64,000 nucleotides of DNA from contig OX579636.1 in assembly GCA_951230915.1 (NCBI GenBank), positions 22,317,567-22,381,566 of the forward strand. The letters are read 5' to 3'. Within the stretch, counting starts at the first letter, position 1. Each line of letters begins with the position of its first letter. Below are positions 34,106 through 45,646 of this stretch, piece after piece. A program made the translations under genes and the position numbers. This DNA comes from Antitrichia curtipendula (lineage: Eukaryota > Streptophyta > Bryopsida > Hypnales > Leucodontaceae). The notes beneath the pieces were generated by a model, which worked only from the letters and a program-made list of their open reading frames with translations, ran no database searches and was not told where the DNA came from.

Positions 34106-36425
34106 CAAATGGCCAAAATAAAGATTCATAAAAATATTAAATGATGGGATTTGAATTTTTCAAATATTTTGACTTATTTGAAGCTTCCGAAAGAATTGTG
34201 GGAGTAAAAAAAATACTCTTTTGGGCATTGTTTGAATGTTGGATGCTCCCAAGCCTTGACCAATGTTGCAAATTTATTTAAAATCCGTTGTAAATAGTTA
34301 ATGTTGTCCATTTGGATGTTTGTTGGTGTCAAAATGCCTTGAAATTTGTCAAAGTGAGTTATTATCACAAAACATGTTATCCTATTTTTTATTGAAGTTT
34401 TACTAAAATTTGGATATTTACTAAAGAATTTAACAAGGCTAATTAAAGCAATTGACCTTCTGAAAAACAAACTTCTACTATTTAGAAAAATCCAAAACTC
34501 AACGGTTGACCACTAGAGGGTCTTAAACACTTAATGCAAACTTATATTATTAGTCTGCACATATTATTTCTAAGAAGACTTATAATATATTATGTTCTAC
34601 AAAATTAGATGGTTTGTAAATCTTTTGATTGGTGTGGAATCTTGACAAACCAACTATACCGATGGAATTTTTGTGTATTTTTATTCTTAAAACACCTTTC
34701 ATAATTCTTAGATGCTTTTCTTTTTGTGGAACTTGAATTTTTTTACCCGTAGGATTTACATTTTGGCTTTTATTTGGGTTTTGGAATGACTAGTAATTCA
34801 GATTTTCACAAATTTATTTAAGCCTAAAGAAAAATTATATCTGTAAAAATTCTATTTTAGCCCAAATTCATCACTTGCACTTGTAGGTTCCGATGTTGAT
34901 CATAGTTTGGGAAGGTATTTACAATGTATTCTACTAATTTGAACTTTAAGGACATCTAATCAATATAAAAGCACAAAATTAGAGTATTTAGGTACTATAG
35001 GATTTTATGGACAAAATACTACATTGGTAAGTACTTAAATCATTATAATTTAACACATTTTTTTATAGGGATTCTGACCTATAGAACTTAACAATAAGAT
35101 GTAAAATCAAAGAAAAAAAAACTTCTCAAGTTCAAGAGACAACTTAGGGGTTCACAACAACTCTCAATCTAAATGGTCCTTTCTATGTCTAAACTTTCAA
35201 AATATATTGTGGAAAAGTCACAATTATTAAAGAAATGCATATAAATGCAAAAAAAAAATTCACATTAGCTCACGATGTGGGTATAAATTTATAGGTAGGG
35301 TATGAAGAAAGAGAGCATGTTATTACAATGGACAATTATTTCACTTTTAAAGTCTTTATTAGAAAAAGAGATTTATGTTACAAGAATGCTATGCGTACAC
35401 TAGGTGGGCAAAAAATCTTATAGTAGAAGTCTCCAAAGGACTTTAGAATGACAGATGCACGACTCTAGGTGTATGAGTTCTTTAGTTTGTTAGGAAAAGC
35501 AACCAATGCTTCTACTTTTTATACAATCATGCACAATTGCCAATTTAGTATCTAGAAGAGTTTTTGGTGGTGATTGTGCCAAAGGAGCTATAAGGGAAGA
35601 AATCCAAACATTTCTAGTTCACTTTGAATATATGACACACGTGTAAAAAGTGAATGTGGTGGACCAATTGTGTGCTTTGTATTGCTCTTAGAATTGGACT
35701 CATAAATGGTGGCATTGTTTGTTTGTTTTTCTAATAGACATAGACATTGTGAACAAGTATGTGGACAAATGCAACAAGGGTGAGAATCCCAAGAAGCCAA
35801 TGACACATTTACAATTCTATACAAAATTGTGAAAACATCTCTTACATCTAAGTTGGAAAAGGAACCAGATGTTCAAGAATCGAGTTAAGGGTATTATAAC
35901 TCTTCATTTTCAAATTTACAAGGGACTTTGTATGGTTTCATTAGACTCTACTAGAAGGTCATACCTTTATTGCCACAATTATGATGGAAAGTATGCTTGT
36001 GCTTGTTGAGGTTGTTATGAAAAACACCATGATGCTTTTTTACATGTAACTCTCCAAAAATGATTTTGTACTTGTTTCATGAAAGTGGGGCAATTTTATT
36101 TATTTTTGTATTCCATATTACATTATGCATACATCAATTTCTTTTGAGGGTTTACAAAGATGTACTTTCCATTCAAAGGCTCAAGAGTCACACTCACAAA
36201 ATAGAATTGTGTGGTTCACCCCAGATGCCTGTATGTTGGAAGTAGAAGCAATTTTTGAGTGGTGGCATGCATTCACTTTGAAGAATTCATGAAGACTATG
36301 AACACTTGGGAAGGATGAATAATCCAAACTGTATATATTTAAAAAAATTACTATGAAAAAATTAGGACTTGTAGAAGGTTGTGGGACCATATTTTCAATA
36401 TTTGGATGTTCCAAAAAATAGATTT
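34106..36425 (+). pseudogene. piggyBac-like transposase relic, copy A
   Basis: From about 35585 the plus strand reads IREEIQTFLVHFEYMTHV, stop, KVNVVDQLCALYCS, stop, NWTHKWWHCLFVFLIDIDIV, then KKPMTHLQFYTKL. This follows the piggyBac-derived transposase (DDE_Tnp_1_7) pattern of a tyrosine-containing strand, the GVD..DQ motif with the last catalytic Asp, and the KWW helix. Further on, YLYCHNYDGKYACA and GCYEKHHDA resemble the C-terminal Cys/His domain. The Gly-Val-Asp is changed to Val-Asn and stops are frequent, so it is inactive. The 5' part (34106-35150) is non-coding and matches 59845-60900. Relative to copy B about 2 kb is missing at 35150. The right end is uncertain. Confidence 0.72.
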
Positions 36426-37503
36426 CTCAATGCATAAGAAATTATCAAAAATTGGCTAGTATATATTGCTTTGCTTAGACCTCTTAATATTGCAATTACA
36501 CTCTATATATTTGCTTGTGAAATTTTGCATTAGTGTACTTAACAAGATTTAAAACTCAACGATGGCAAAATGCAAATTCTTTGCAAACCGAAAATTCTAC
36601 TCTATATCATGACCACTATGCCAGTGGGGTGTCAGTGTACAGTACTGTAGTTGCGTCGAGTGTTGGGTTTCAGCCAGGGTTGGGCCTTGTTACTGTAACA
36701 ACGTCGCACTCAGCTTTGGTCGAGTCTCAATTGATTCAATTTGCCCAAGTCTTGGGGAGATATTTTTGAATGGAATGTGCAATTGTCCAAGGCGATGAGT
36801 GCTCTACCTTTCATTGATCTGATGCTGCATTTCTGTTGTTCTCAGACGAGAATTGTTGTGAATGCTCTGTGAGTTGTGAGTTGTGCATGCCGACATTCCT
36901 CGCCAAGTGTCCAGTGTGGAAACCTTCTCTTTTATACAGGACGGTTGTGAGTGGGAGTAGATGCCCTAATGTTTTGCTTTTGGGAGTCTTTGAGAATCTC
37001 TTTAGCTCATTATTCAGGTCACGGCCAATGCTACGGATCAAAAAATGTAGTTGCTCATTGGATTCTTCATTTTTGCGTAGACGATGATGAATTTGATTGT
37101 GCTACTGGCGAAACAATTAGATCTTACTACTGTTAAGGAAAATTCTTATTATTGTAAAGAATAGGGATGTGTGTCTATTTAATTCCGTCGATTTTGTGTC
37201 CTGCTCTAACCCTTAGAAACCTCGTGTCGTTGTCATGCTATTTGTGTTTTCGCGGATTTGCTGTATGTGTCCGTCAGGTGTCGGACCCAGGGGTTTATGC
37301 TGTCATCACGGGAATAGGAAGTTTGGAATGATGAATTCTTCAGCCCCTCAGATTCTCAGAAGAACAAGAGAACTGAATTGCAGCCTGAGCGAAATTTCGA
37401 TTCTTCATTTCTGAGTGCGACGTTATTAAATCCACACAAAGCAAAAAACTTGTAATTTATTCACAATCTGGAATTTTATTCAATATTGTGGATTGAAACT
37501 ATC
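36426..37503. other. No gene recognised
   Basis: The stretch 36600-37100 is richer in G and C than its surroundings and has short open frames on both strands without similarity I recognise. It could include an exon of an unknown gene. Confidence 0.3.
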
Positions 37504-37713
37504 TCAGTTCGGGGACATTATCATACCAAGCTCCCAGATCTCAGACGAACAGGGATAAAGTTGACCACATGTAAGCTTATGTCCCCTGCCAAGAGGTCGG
37601 CGAGATGGCCTTGACGAAGCTGAAGGGTTGAAACGGGAATGCAGAGAAGCGGACACTGCCAAAGCTGTCTCGAAACAAACCCAGAGCAAAAGTAGTGCAG
37701 GTAATGTCGCCAT
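37504..37713 (-). CDS. Candidate small secreted peptide
   Basis: A minus-strand frame of 69 residues starts at a plant-like context (GCCGATGGCG). It begins MATLPALLLLWVCFETALAV, a convincing signal peptide with a likely cleavage after VSA. A Ser/Arg-rich linker with dibasic sites (SRPSRRPLGRGHK) and a short end with two cysteines (LTCGQLYPC) follow. An upstream in-frame ATG at 37737 would add eight residues. A TATAAAT word lies about 115 bp upstream. The layout fits precursor genes of secreted signalling peptides, but the mature sequence matches no family I know. A donor-like word near the end (GCTTG/GTATGA) leaves open that more exons follow. Confidence 0.35.
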   Translation of the reverse strand: MATLPALLLLWVCFETALAVSASLHSRFNPSASSRPSRRPLGRGHKLTCGQLYPCSSEIWELGMIMSPN

Positions 37714-38266
37714 CGGCGCAACCGAAGGTTCTCCCAATTGAGAAAAAAAGAAACATTATCTACTGTAGTTATCAACAAGGCAAGAGTTCAAGTATCAGTT
37801 TTCAAGGTCATAGTCGCAATTACGCTAATTTATAAAAACGGCAATGGCTTCCGGAATCCTTGAGTCTCGTGACAACTTTGAACAAACTTCGAGAGTGCTT
37901 AAAGCTAGCGTTCACAACCTTAACATTATCGGTATATATTATGAAACATCCTCATCATGTAAGTAATGAAGTAGAAATATTGAATTTTTTGGTGGCCAAA
38001 TTCCTTCATTCGCATTTGAAACTTGATGTGAGAGTTTGCCTTCGGCTCTGGAATCAGATAGGCTATGTCCTGCAGAAGTGCAGCCTTCGTTATGTTTCGT
38101 TCAAGTTCATGTTGATCACATAACATTCAAGAGCCTTCAGAGAGGCTGCCTTTGCCTCTCTGAAGTCTTCATCCACGAAATGCATCCACATATTATTAAC
38201 GTAAGCTTCAAGACCGAGACAATGGCAGTACATTTATGGTGCGATATATTCTTTTGGCTAATTTTA
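37714..38266. other. Upstream region with a small hairpin
   Basis: It contains a perfect 12-bp inverted repeat (CTTCAGAGAGGC at 38135-38146 and its complement at 38154-38165). Minus-strand text around it looks partly coding (HFVDEDFREAKAASLKAL) but no complete gene could be built. Confidence 0.3.
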
Positions 38267-39118
38267 GGACAAAATATACAAACAAATAATTATAGAGATA
38301 GATGGTCTGTCAAAGTAGAAAGAATTTTCTGAGTATTAAACCAATAAATTCTAACCATTTGCCATCATTAACTTACTTTGAGTTTCTGTGGAAAAGAGAA
38401 GCTCTTTATGTACACTTGGGGTGGTAGGAGATAGAACAACCCATGTGGGAGATGTAATTTAGAGTTTGTAATTTCTCAACCGCTCATAGTTAAGTCTAAA
38501 GTAAGAATTGTGTTAAAATTATAATTTCAGACCTCATTTAGGCATAGTGGAATACCTTTTTTCAAAAGAATTTGAACTAAAAAAAGCTGTGGAATGAAGC
38601 TAAGTTTCATCTCCAAAAATCCTTTTTAGATTTAGATCTTCCACTCAAAAGTTATGGACAAATTTCAGAGACGATGTATGAAAATGTCAAAAAAAAATCC
38701 TTTCAAACTCCTCTATGAAATTTGTCTATAACTTTTGAGTGGAAGATTAAAATTTCAAACTGATTTTTAGAGATGAAATTTAACTTGATTCTCCAACTTA
38801 TTTTAATTCAAAGTATTTTGAAAAAAGTTATTTTACTATGCCTAAATGAGGTCTGAAATTATAGTTTTAACACAATTCCTACTTTAGACTTAACTATGAG
38901 CGGTTGAGAAATTACAAACTCTAAATTACATATCCCACATGGGTTGTTCTATCTCCTACCACCCCATATGTACATAAAGAGCTTCTCTTTCCTAAAAAAG
39001 AATCAAAAAATGTTATTGATGGCAAATGGTTAGATTTCATCGGTATAATACTCAATGAATTCTTTGGGTTTTGACAGACCATCTATCTTTATAATTATTT
39101 GTTTGTATTTTTTGTTCT
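38267..39118. mobile_element. Long fold-back element with about 420-bp arms, copy 1
   Basis: The two halves are reverse complements from the outer ends (ATACAAACAAATAATTAT and its complement) to a centre near 38690. Landmarks pair in mirror order: GATGGTCTGTC, GGTGGTAGGAGATAGAACAA, CAACCGCTCATAGTTAAGTC, TCAGACCTCATTTAGGCATA and CACTCAAAAGTTATGGACAA. The arms differ by several percent, so the element is not very young. A second member is at 47095-47610. No coding capacity. If transcribed it would form long double-stranded RNA. Confidence 0.88.
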
Positions 39119-39953
39119 ACCTCCTACCACCCCAGTAACCTGATTGTGCAGTCATGACCTTGGCTCTGAGCAGAAGTCTGACATTATTGACGCGTGGCTT
39201 ATTAGCTAATGTTGGGTGTGGAATATACCACATCATTCCGTCAGAGGGAAGGCAGCTGCTCTCACAGCTCTTAAATGTTATGCAGACTTCTCCCATGCCT
39301 TTCATCATTTTCATCATTTCTTTCGTTGTTTGTTTAAAGCAATCTGTGATATGATCTCACGATTGCAAAGCTTGAACATGATACTGTTGTTGTACTCCTC
39401 AATTGTGCAACGTCCGGCCTACAGTATTTGTTTTGACCCAGGCCACAGATCCATCCAAACTCAACATCTCATCATGTTTTTAGGTCCTGGAAATACTGAG
39501 TTACAAGAAGTTTTGGACATGATGTGGCCTTTGTTATGGCGATTTTGTGTGGCTGAAGAGTGAATGTCAATATTTGTAAATATCTATTTCTTGGCAGGGA
39601 GCTAATTCATATGGTGAACCCATATCATGTGATCTTGGAATGAAGATGAAAACATGTTTGTTTAACCTCTAAATGATGTTGAGGACCAAAAGTGTATGGA
39701 TGACTTTCTTTGTTACTGGAGAAACATAGAATGCATCTATTGGTCCAAAAATTGAATCATTTTTGACTAATTATTTATCATTGGGCAGTGTCCTTCCAAG
39801 GTTTAGCCATAAAGGATGTTGATGACATTTAGTGTCATATGAATGTCAAAGCATCTTTCTATTTGGAAGAGGACAATCTTTTAGCCATAGAATTTGCAAA
39901 GAAAGGAGATGTTCTCTTACATTAGGTTGACCTCCAATGAGTGATTCCAATTT
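39119..39953. other. No gene recognised
   Basis: A GC-richer part (39130-39560) has short open frames on the plus strand without recognisable similarity. The rest is AT-rich. Confidence 0.3.
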
Positions 39954-40085
39954 CACTAGTAGAAAACATATTATAAATGACTATCCACAATGACTAAAAA
40001 TTGTCCACAATGACTATAAATGAATCATTGTAGACACTTTTTAGTCATTATGGATAGTCATTTAGAACATGTTTTTATACTAGTG
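39954..40085. mobile_element. CACTA-type MITE, 132 bp, complete
   Basis: It starts CACTAGTAGAAAACAT and ends ATGTTTTTATACTAGTG. The halves are inverted repeats along most of the length (ATGACTATCCACAATGACTA and its counterpart). It is flanked by TTT on both sides (39951-39953 and 40086-40088), the 3-bp duplication expected for the CACTA superfamily. Confidence 0.85.
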
Positions 40086-42733
40086 TTTGTCTTTAGCTCA
40101 TGATACACATGGTGATGAAATCTCATTTCTATAAAGACTAGTCCGTCTGTTAGGGATTAAAATTTTAGTTTCTACAAGTTACAAAACAGTAAGTTGCAAC
40201 AATGAAAGACTTGTACCATAAGTGAAGGTCTAATTTGGCACTTAGGTTCCCAAATTGAGTTTCTACAACAAATTCTCAAGTTTTACTCAAAGTAATTTAT
40301 CAAATATTTTAGTTATCTTTGTGTCTTTACCGGGTTAATTGGAGGAAGTATACTTTTCAAAACATCCATCTTCGAAAGGGTGGATATTTATGAGGTAGCA
40401 TGTGAATATTGTGGATAAGAAGAAACCAAATTCATTTTGGAGTTCAACTCCATTTGGTGCAAAAATTATTATGTTTTTGTTCCGATAGTTTTCACTTACT
40501 TATTCCTAGTTGGAAGTTAGTTTCCACCCTCACTAATAATCTTCCCATGTTTGCTTGGGATCCCAATTGAGCCCCTTTTGTATTTATTCATTTCTTGGCC
40601 CTTTAGTAGATGGTTATTGTTCTTCTTAAAAATTAAAAAAAAGGAAGATAATTGAGCATTCAAGGGTGTAACAAGAGTTAATAGACATACATTTCTTGCA
40701 ATCACTTATTGGTGCATTATTTGTTCTCTTAATTTTCTTAAAAGTCATTCATCAAACATTTTTAGTTCTCTTGTGAGTCCCATTCTCACTGGATTATCTT
40801 AGGAGTTTAGATAACTAAATCTAATTTTGATCCCTTTCTAAAACTGACCTCTAGAGATTCTTTCCTAAAATGTATTCCCACTATTTATAAGAGTCTAGGA
40901 TCGGTTTCAAAAAGACCTCATTAAATGTTTTTCATCTCCTCTGGAGAGTTGTTTAAGGCCTATCCCCAATGCTGGGAATTAGCCATTGCTGTTCCAGAAT
41001 TAAAGATTAAAATTGAAAAATATTTAAATATTTAAAAATATTTGAAAATATAATATTATTTAAAAATACTAATACTTAAAAAACACTTAAATATTTTTTC
41101 TGATGTGGCAGCAGTTCTATGACATCAGACTGCTCAGTTCGAGCTGATTTGAAATACAAGCAGTACTTCGGGAACTCACAACCTTTCAGGACCCCGAAAT
41201 CTCATCTAATGATTTTCAGCACTTTGAACATTTGTAGTTTATTCATAGGGTGTTAAAAAAAATGCATTCTAAGAGAATTTAAAATCCCCGTTTCACTACC
41301 AACAAGACCCCACAAAATCCTGTTCAATATAATGATGGGAACCATGCTGAATTCCTTATTTGGTCAATTTTACGTGTAATTACCTTACACTTATCATCCA
41401 CAGACTCATCATCGTCACCATCGTCTACAGGGTGGTGGATAATTGAGCTCTCCAACATGAAAGCCCAGTAGGCGAGTTATTGCTCTACAACAGTTGACAG
41501 TAGTTGGTGGATGGGTCTGAGTTGTAGTGTCATTACAACACATGCTTTTCACGCACCCATCCTCCCCACAAACCCATACTACCTTGGTCAGTTGCAAGAA
41601 CCGAATCCTTGACGGGTTTTTTTTTTCTAAAACAAGACTGCAGCAGCACAGGCAAGGCTGATTTATGTACAGTAAGTCAACCCGAGAAGGACGCCGCTTC
41701 AGTGATAGGTACACTCACTCAAATATGATTCAATTTACTAATCAATAGGTGCATTCTTTGTTTCTACAGTAACAAAGAAATTCATCCATTGGACGTTTTG
41801 TGTGCTTAGCGTTGTTTCAAGGTAAATGTCGATGTTGCAGAAATTACAACTGAGCAACCTATTTTTCTTACTTTTTAGTAGGAAGATCAACTGCACCTTG
41901 CAATACATACAGATTGCATAGTTGTAGATACAGGAGAAAATGGATAGAATCATCCATGTGTGAACGTTCATTCATTGTAATGTCCAGTATAAGTATTACC
42001 CCCTGCATGACCAAGGTACACTTTGGGCACAAATTGTGAAAATCACCACTTTTTAGAGTAATGAGAAAAATTTAAAAACTAAAAAAATTAAAAGAATCAA
42101 TTGTACAAACTTGTACCAAACTAATATGGGAATGTGTAGAAATTTTTTCAAAAACTTTGACCGCATAGATTGAAAGATTACAATATTTGAAGTTAGAAGA
42201 ATGGTCATCCCAATCTTGATAAATATTTTATTTTCTTGGAAAAATTGAACAACCTTTGAAAGAGGGAGTGCCAACATATGGGTTGTCACACCTTTTTCTT
42301 ATTCTCAATCTTCAAAGAATGAGGACATGACACTCTCTTTGAATTGCAAGGGCCCATTCTTTGAATATTGAGAAGTTTTTTCTTTCTCCTCTGGATGTGA
42401 AGAATGGTTGTAAAGAAGATTTCAAGCACAAAGTTCTTAGCATATTCACTTTGTTTGTAGATTTCACACTTGTTGTGGTTGATTTTTTAGGATGTCTCAC
42501 CTTATCCATAGAGAGGGGCTCATATTGGCTCCTCTTTCATTCCATACCTTCTCATTCTTCACAGAAGTTTCATTCTCTGAGAAGGTTCTGGCGAAAATTT
42601 GCCGAAAGGAAATTCGCTGAAGGAAATTGTCTGCAGGGTGCTCCTGCGAGTATTCAAATATTTCTGAAGGTTCGCATTTCCTCCCCAGTGCCCACGATCC
42701 CATGTTTTTCTCGCCTGCAGCCTATCCACCTAT
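40086..42733. other. Intergenic, one repeat fragment, no gene
   Basis: Holds the dispersed repeat at 40965-41215 and otherwise AT-rich sequence. A word ACATTTCTTGCAATCAC at about 40690 resembles the terminus of the TTGCAAGAAAC TIR family and may be a degenerate end. Confidence 0.35.
40965..41215. repeat. Dispersed repeat, copy 2
   Basis: Related in order and in its right end (GGGAACTCACAACCTT) to 12545-12815. The left part keeps the CTGTTCCAGAATTA-like start, an AT-only core and GATGTGGCAG. Confidence 0.42.
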
Positions 42734-42771
42734 ACGTGATGAAACGAGTCATACGTGATGAAACGAGTCAT
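42734..42771. promoter_or_regulatory. Direct repeat of a 19-bp ACGTG-containing unit
   Basis: ACGTGATGAAACGAGTCAT occurs twice head to tail. A further ATACGTGACC lies at about 42848. All are within 300 bp upstream of the TATA box at 43018. ACGTG is the core of plant G-box/ABRE sites, so binding by bZIP-type factors is possible but unproven. Confidence 0.4.
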
Positions 42772-43017
42772 TCTCCGACTATCCAATTGCGACCTTGCGT
42801 CCGTCATCGTCAACGTAATATAGTAAGTTCACTCGGGGACTGTCGCATACGTGACCAAAAAAGAGAATTGCCGTACCATACAGCAGTGGGAAAGGGCGGA
42901 ATCTTTTCAATTTCTTGGGCCAACTTGCAGCCTGGCACAACAGCTTCTGAAGCAGTGCGAGGAGTGCTCTGGTATGTTGCGACGCTGTGGGGGGTTGGTG
43001 GACCTCTTCATTGGCGG

Positions 43018-43028
43018 TATATATAAAG
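43018..43028 (+). promoter_or_regulatory. TATA box of the DUF2235 gene
   Basis: TATATATAAAG fits the plant TATA consensus. A start of transcription about 30 bp downstream would give a first exon of about 43055-43230 that is then spliced to the coding exon. Confidence 0.6.
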
Positions 43029-43230
43029 CTAGGGGTTATCCTTGAAGCTCTAGATCTATGTTGATGTGCTTGAAAGTTTTTGGTCGAGAATAGTGAATGC
43101 AGGCGCATCGTAACTTGCGAAGCTTGCTGCATTACGAGGATTTCGAGGGAGACTAGCGCGTGTACTTTTTGAACATCCTTCCATTCGAAGCGGATCTCCG
43201 AGTCTCACAGCTGCGCTGTCTGCGAAACAG

Positions 43231-43686
43231 GTGAACAATCTCATTTACTTTTATGGAGTCTGTATGCGCAAGGTCAGAGTCAGTATAATCAAGCTGGTTG
43301 CAATTGCCTGCAATGACTAGCATTCTACAAAACTAGCGTACCAAGTTGGGTCCCCTCTGCTGATTTTTTTTACCTTCGGCAGTCGCGTCTATCGGTAGAA
43401 TACAATGAACCATGAGTTAGGAATGAATGATGTATATATGAAGGTAGACGTTATGGTGTTCTTCGTATTGTGAGCTTCCCGCTCATGCGCGGCTTTGTTA
43501 GAAATCGGGCTTGGAAATTTCTGTACAGACTGAGCTTTACAGTATGTTTTGCATATCGATTGCGCATCACAAGTTGCAGAAACATCTCTGTACTTCTGTC
43601 TCGCTTTCCAGGAGTTGAATCTAATACGGGAATATTATTTTGAGGCTGAGTTTGTTTGTGACATGAATTGCAAATTTTGATTACAG
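43231..43686 (+). other. 5'-UTR intron of the DUF2235 gene
   Basis: The donor ACAG/GTGAAC at 43231 and the acceptor TTTTGATTACAG at 43686 enclose 456 bp. The start codon lies two bases after the acceptor. No ATG-initiated frame in the first exon would extend the protein. Confidence 0.55.
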
Positions 43687-43687
43687 G

Positions 43688-45232
43688 ATGGGCACCTCAA
43701 ATGGACACAGCGATTCGACAGCTCCCAAGCGGGACCCGTTGAAACCACCCCATCGTCGTCTGGTGTTGATGTTTGATGGCACGGGGAACCAGAGGCTCAA
43801 CTTATCGAATGTTGCCCGTATGTTCGAGGCTGTTGACGACTCGACGCCGGAAGATTACGCGCCATACACTAAGGTCGGTCCTGGCGACTCAAGCGGGGAG
43901 CCCGTGCTGGAGCCCGAGCATCAGCCCGTGCAGCTGCTGAAGTACATCAAAGGGGTGGGCACAGACGTCCTCGGCCATTTATCCGGTTTAGGATTTGGTT
44001 ACGGCCTTTCCGCAAACGTCATCGCGGGTTACGTCTGGTTATCCAACCACTACTGTGAAGGAGACGAGATTTTCGTGTTCGGCTTCAGTCGCGGCGCGTT
44101 TTCCGCGCGCTCTCTCGTCTCGCTCGTGCACCGGTGTGGCGGAGTCCTGAAAAATGAATTCACAGCTGCCAAGAATAATCCGAAGTTGAAGGAAAGCAGC
44201 CCAGTCGTGGTGAAAGCGTACGACATGTACCAGGCGTACGTCCAAACCACCACTCCCGATGGGAAAGACAAGAAAGACCCCGCTTTGTACAAAGACTTCT
44301 ACAACGCATGGCAAGACTTCACAACCACCGCCACGAAAGCTAGCTTCCGTATTCAACGCGTGACAGTCAAGATGCTCGGCGTGTGGGACACCGTCGGGGC
44401 CGTCGGCATCCCAGAAACGGGATTCAAAGCCCTCGATGACAACGTCTACCCCTTCTCTCGATACAGCAAGAAGCAGTACCAGTTTCACGGCCAAGGCCTC
44501 TCGTGCATCGTGGAAAACGCCTACCACGCTCTCGCCATCGACGAACACCGTGGGCACTTCGCTCCCACTCTCTGGGACAAAGTCACCCCACAAAATCAAG
44601 AGGTTAAGCAAGTCTGGTTCGTGGGAAGTCACTGCAACGTCGGTGGCGGTGCAGACCTAGACGACTTCGACGACCCGGACGATCTCTGGCAATACTCCTA
44701 CATGTGGATGCAGAAGCACGCCATGAAGCATGGCCTCCGCTTCTACTGGACCTACGACTCGCCTCCCACTCAAAGCAGCAGCTCCCAAGGCACTCCCCTT
44801 CCCACCCGCCGCGTCTCCCTGCGCAAACCGGAAGACTCGTACGCTCTTTTCCTCAGCGGAAACTACAAACGGGTATACAAATGGTTCGACCGGGAAGCCA
44901 TCGAAACGAACGGCGCCAAGCTGCACTGGTCCGTGACGGATCGCATTGAGCTGTCCGTCACGTCAGGCAAGAAAAGCGCCTACTGCCCCAAGACCCTGTT
45001 TGGACAATACGGGACAAAGTTTACGAAAGTGGCGCCCGACATGGTGGAGCTTCACAAGCTGGATAGCGAGACTCCTGATCTCGTGAAGAAGACGCGGTGG
45101 CAGATCGAAACTGAAGACACCGTGGAGACGAGTACACCCCTGCATCAGCTGGATGTAAATGAGTGCGGATGCGGAAATGAGTTGGTGGCGCCGGGGAAGC
45201 AAAGCGGGTGGTGGAGCTGGTTCGGGTTCTGA
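43688..45232 (+). CDS. DUF2235 / Tle1-like alpha/beta-hydrolase, intact
   Basis: A single uninterrupted coding exon of 514 residues. The family carries the DUF2235 domain of serine hydrolases, related to bacterial type VI phospholipase effectors of the Tle1 type and widespread in fungi. Visible motifs: LVLMFDGTGNQ at residues 25-35, GFSRGAFSAR with the GxSxG nucleophile Ser134, LGVWDTVGAVGIPE, ALAIDEHRGHF with Asp285, and WFVGSHCNVGGG with His315 as the likely catalytic His. The C-terminal 190 residues are less conserved and end with a Trp/Cys-containing tail. There is no signal peptide, so it is probably cytosolic. Codon composition is GC-rich against AT-rich surroundings. A TATA box and 5'-UTR intron support expression. 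The substrate is unknown; phospholipid is an inference from relatives. No coding introns suggests retroposition or an acquired gene. Confidence 0.92.
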   Translation: MGTSNGHSDSTAPKRDPLKPPHRRLVLMFDGTGNQRLNLSNVARMFEAVDDSTPEDYAPYTKVGPGDSSGEPVLEPEHQPVQLLKYIKGVGTDVLGHLSGLGFGYGLSANVIAGYVWLSNHYCEGDEIFVFGFSRGAFSARSLVSLVHRCGGVLKNEFTAAKNNPKLKESSPVVVKAYDMYQAYVQTTTPDGKDKKDPALYKDFYNAWQDFTTTATKASFRIQRVTVKMLGVWDTVGAVGIPETGFKALDDNVYPFSRYSKKQYQFHGQGLSCIVENAYHALAIDEHRGHFAPTLWDKVTPQNQEVKQVWFVGSHCNVGGGADLDDFDDPDDLWQYSYMWMQKHAMKHGLRFYWTYDSPPTQSSSSQGTPLPTRRVSLRKPEDSYALFLSGNYKRVYKWFDREAIETNGAKLHWSVTDRIELSVTSGKKSAYCPKTLFGQYGTKFTKVAPDMVELHKLDSETPDLVKKTRWQIETEDTVETSTPLHQLDVNECGCGNELVAPGKQSGWWSWFGF

Positions 45233-45646
45233 TATGAAGGGAGATGGGAGCAGCTTGGGAGCGGCTTAGTATGTAATTCAGGGAAATACTTGTTTGATAC
45301 GTGCATCGGTAGTTTGGGTTGCTCTGGAATTTCTACGGATTGGTTCCAGGTGAAGTTCCTTTCAGTTCAACTGTTTGGGATTAACTTAACCCCTTCAGGA
45401 TGTGGAGACCATGCTTGGGCCTCCATTTCCCGTATTCCATGTTTTTGTGCTGGTTCCCTTATGTATTATGTATTATGTACTGGGCAAGACATGAAATTAC
45501 AAATACATTAGCAAAGTTGTGGAGCAAATTATGAGACCAAAAAATATTTAAAAAAATTAAAGGTAAGAAACTATGCGTCAGTAAAGAGGATGTTCTATGT
45601 ATTTACAATGCATACAAGCTCTTTCCCATAGAATGCTTCGTGTTAA
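45233..45646. other. 3' flank of the DUF2235 gene
   Basis: Probable 3' untranslated region for the first 250 bp; AT-rich words such as TATTATGTATTATGTA and ACAAATACATTA near 45470-45510 could serve polyadenylation. No other gene is seen. Confidence 0.4.

Noticed and set aside
44039..44926. Minus-strand frames of 197 and 89 codons
   Set aside because: Shadows of the DUF2235 gene, whose motifs and single long frame decide the strand.
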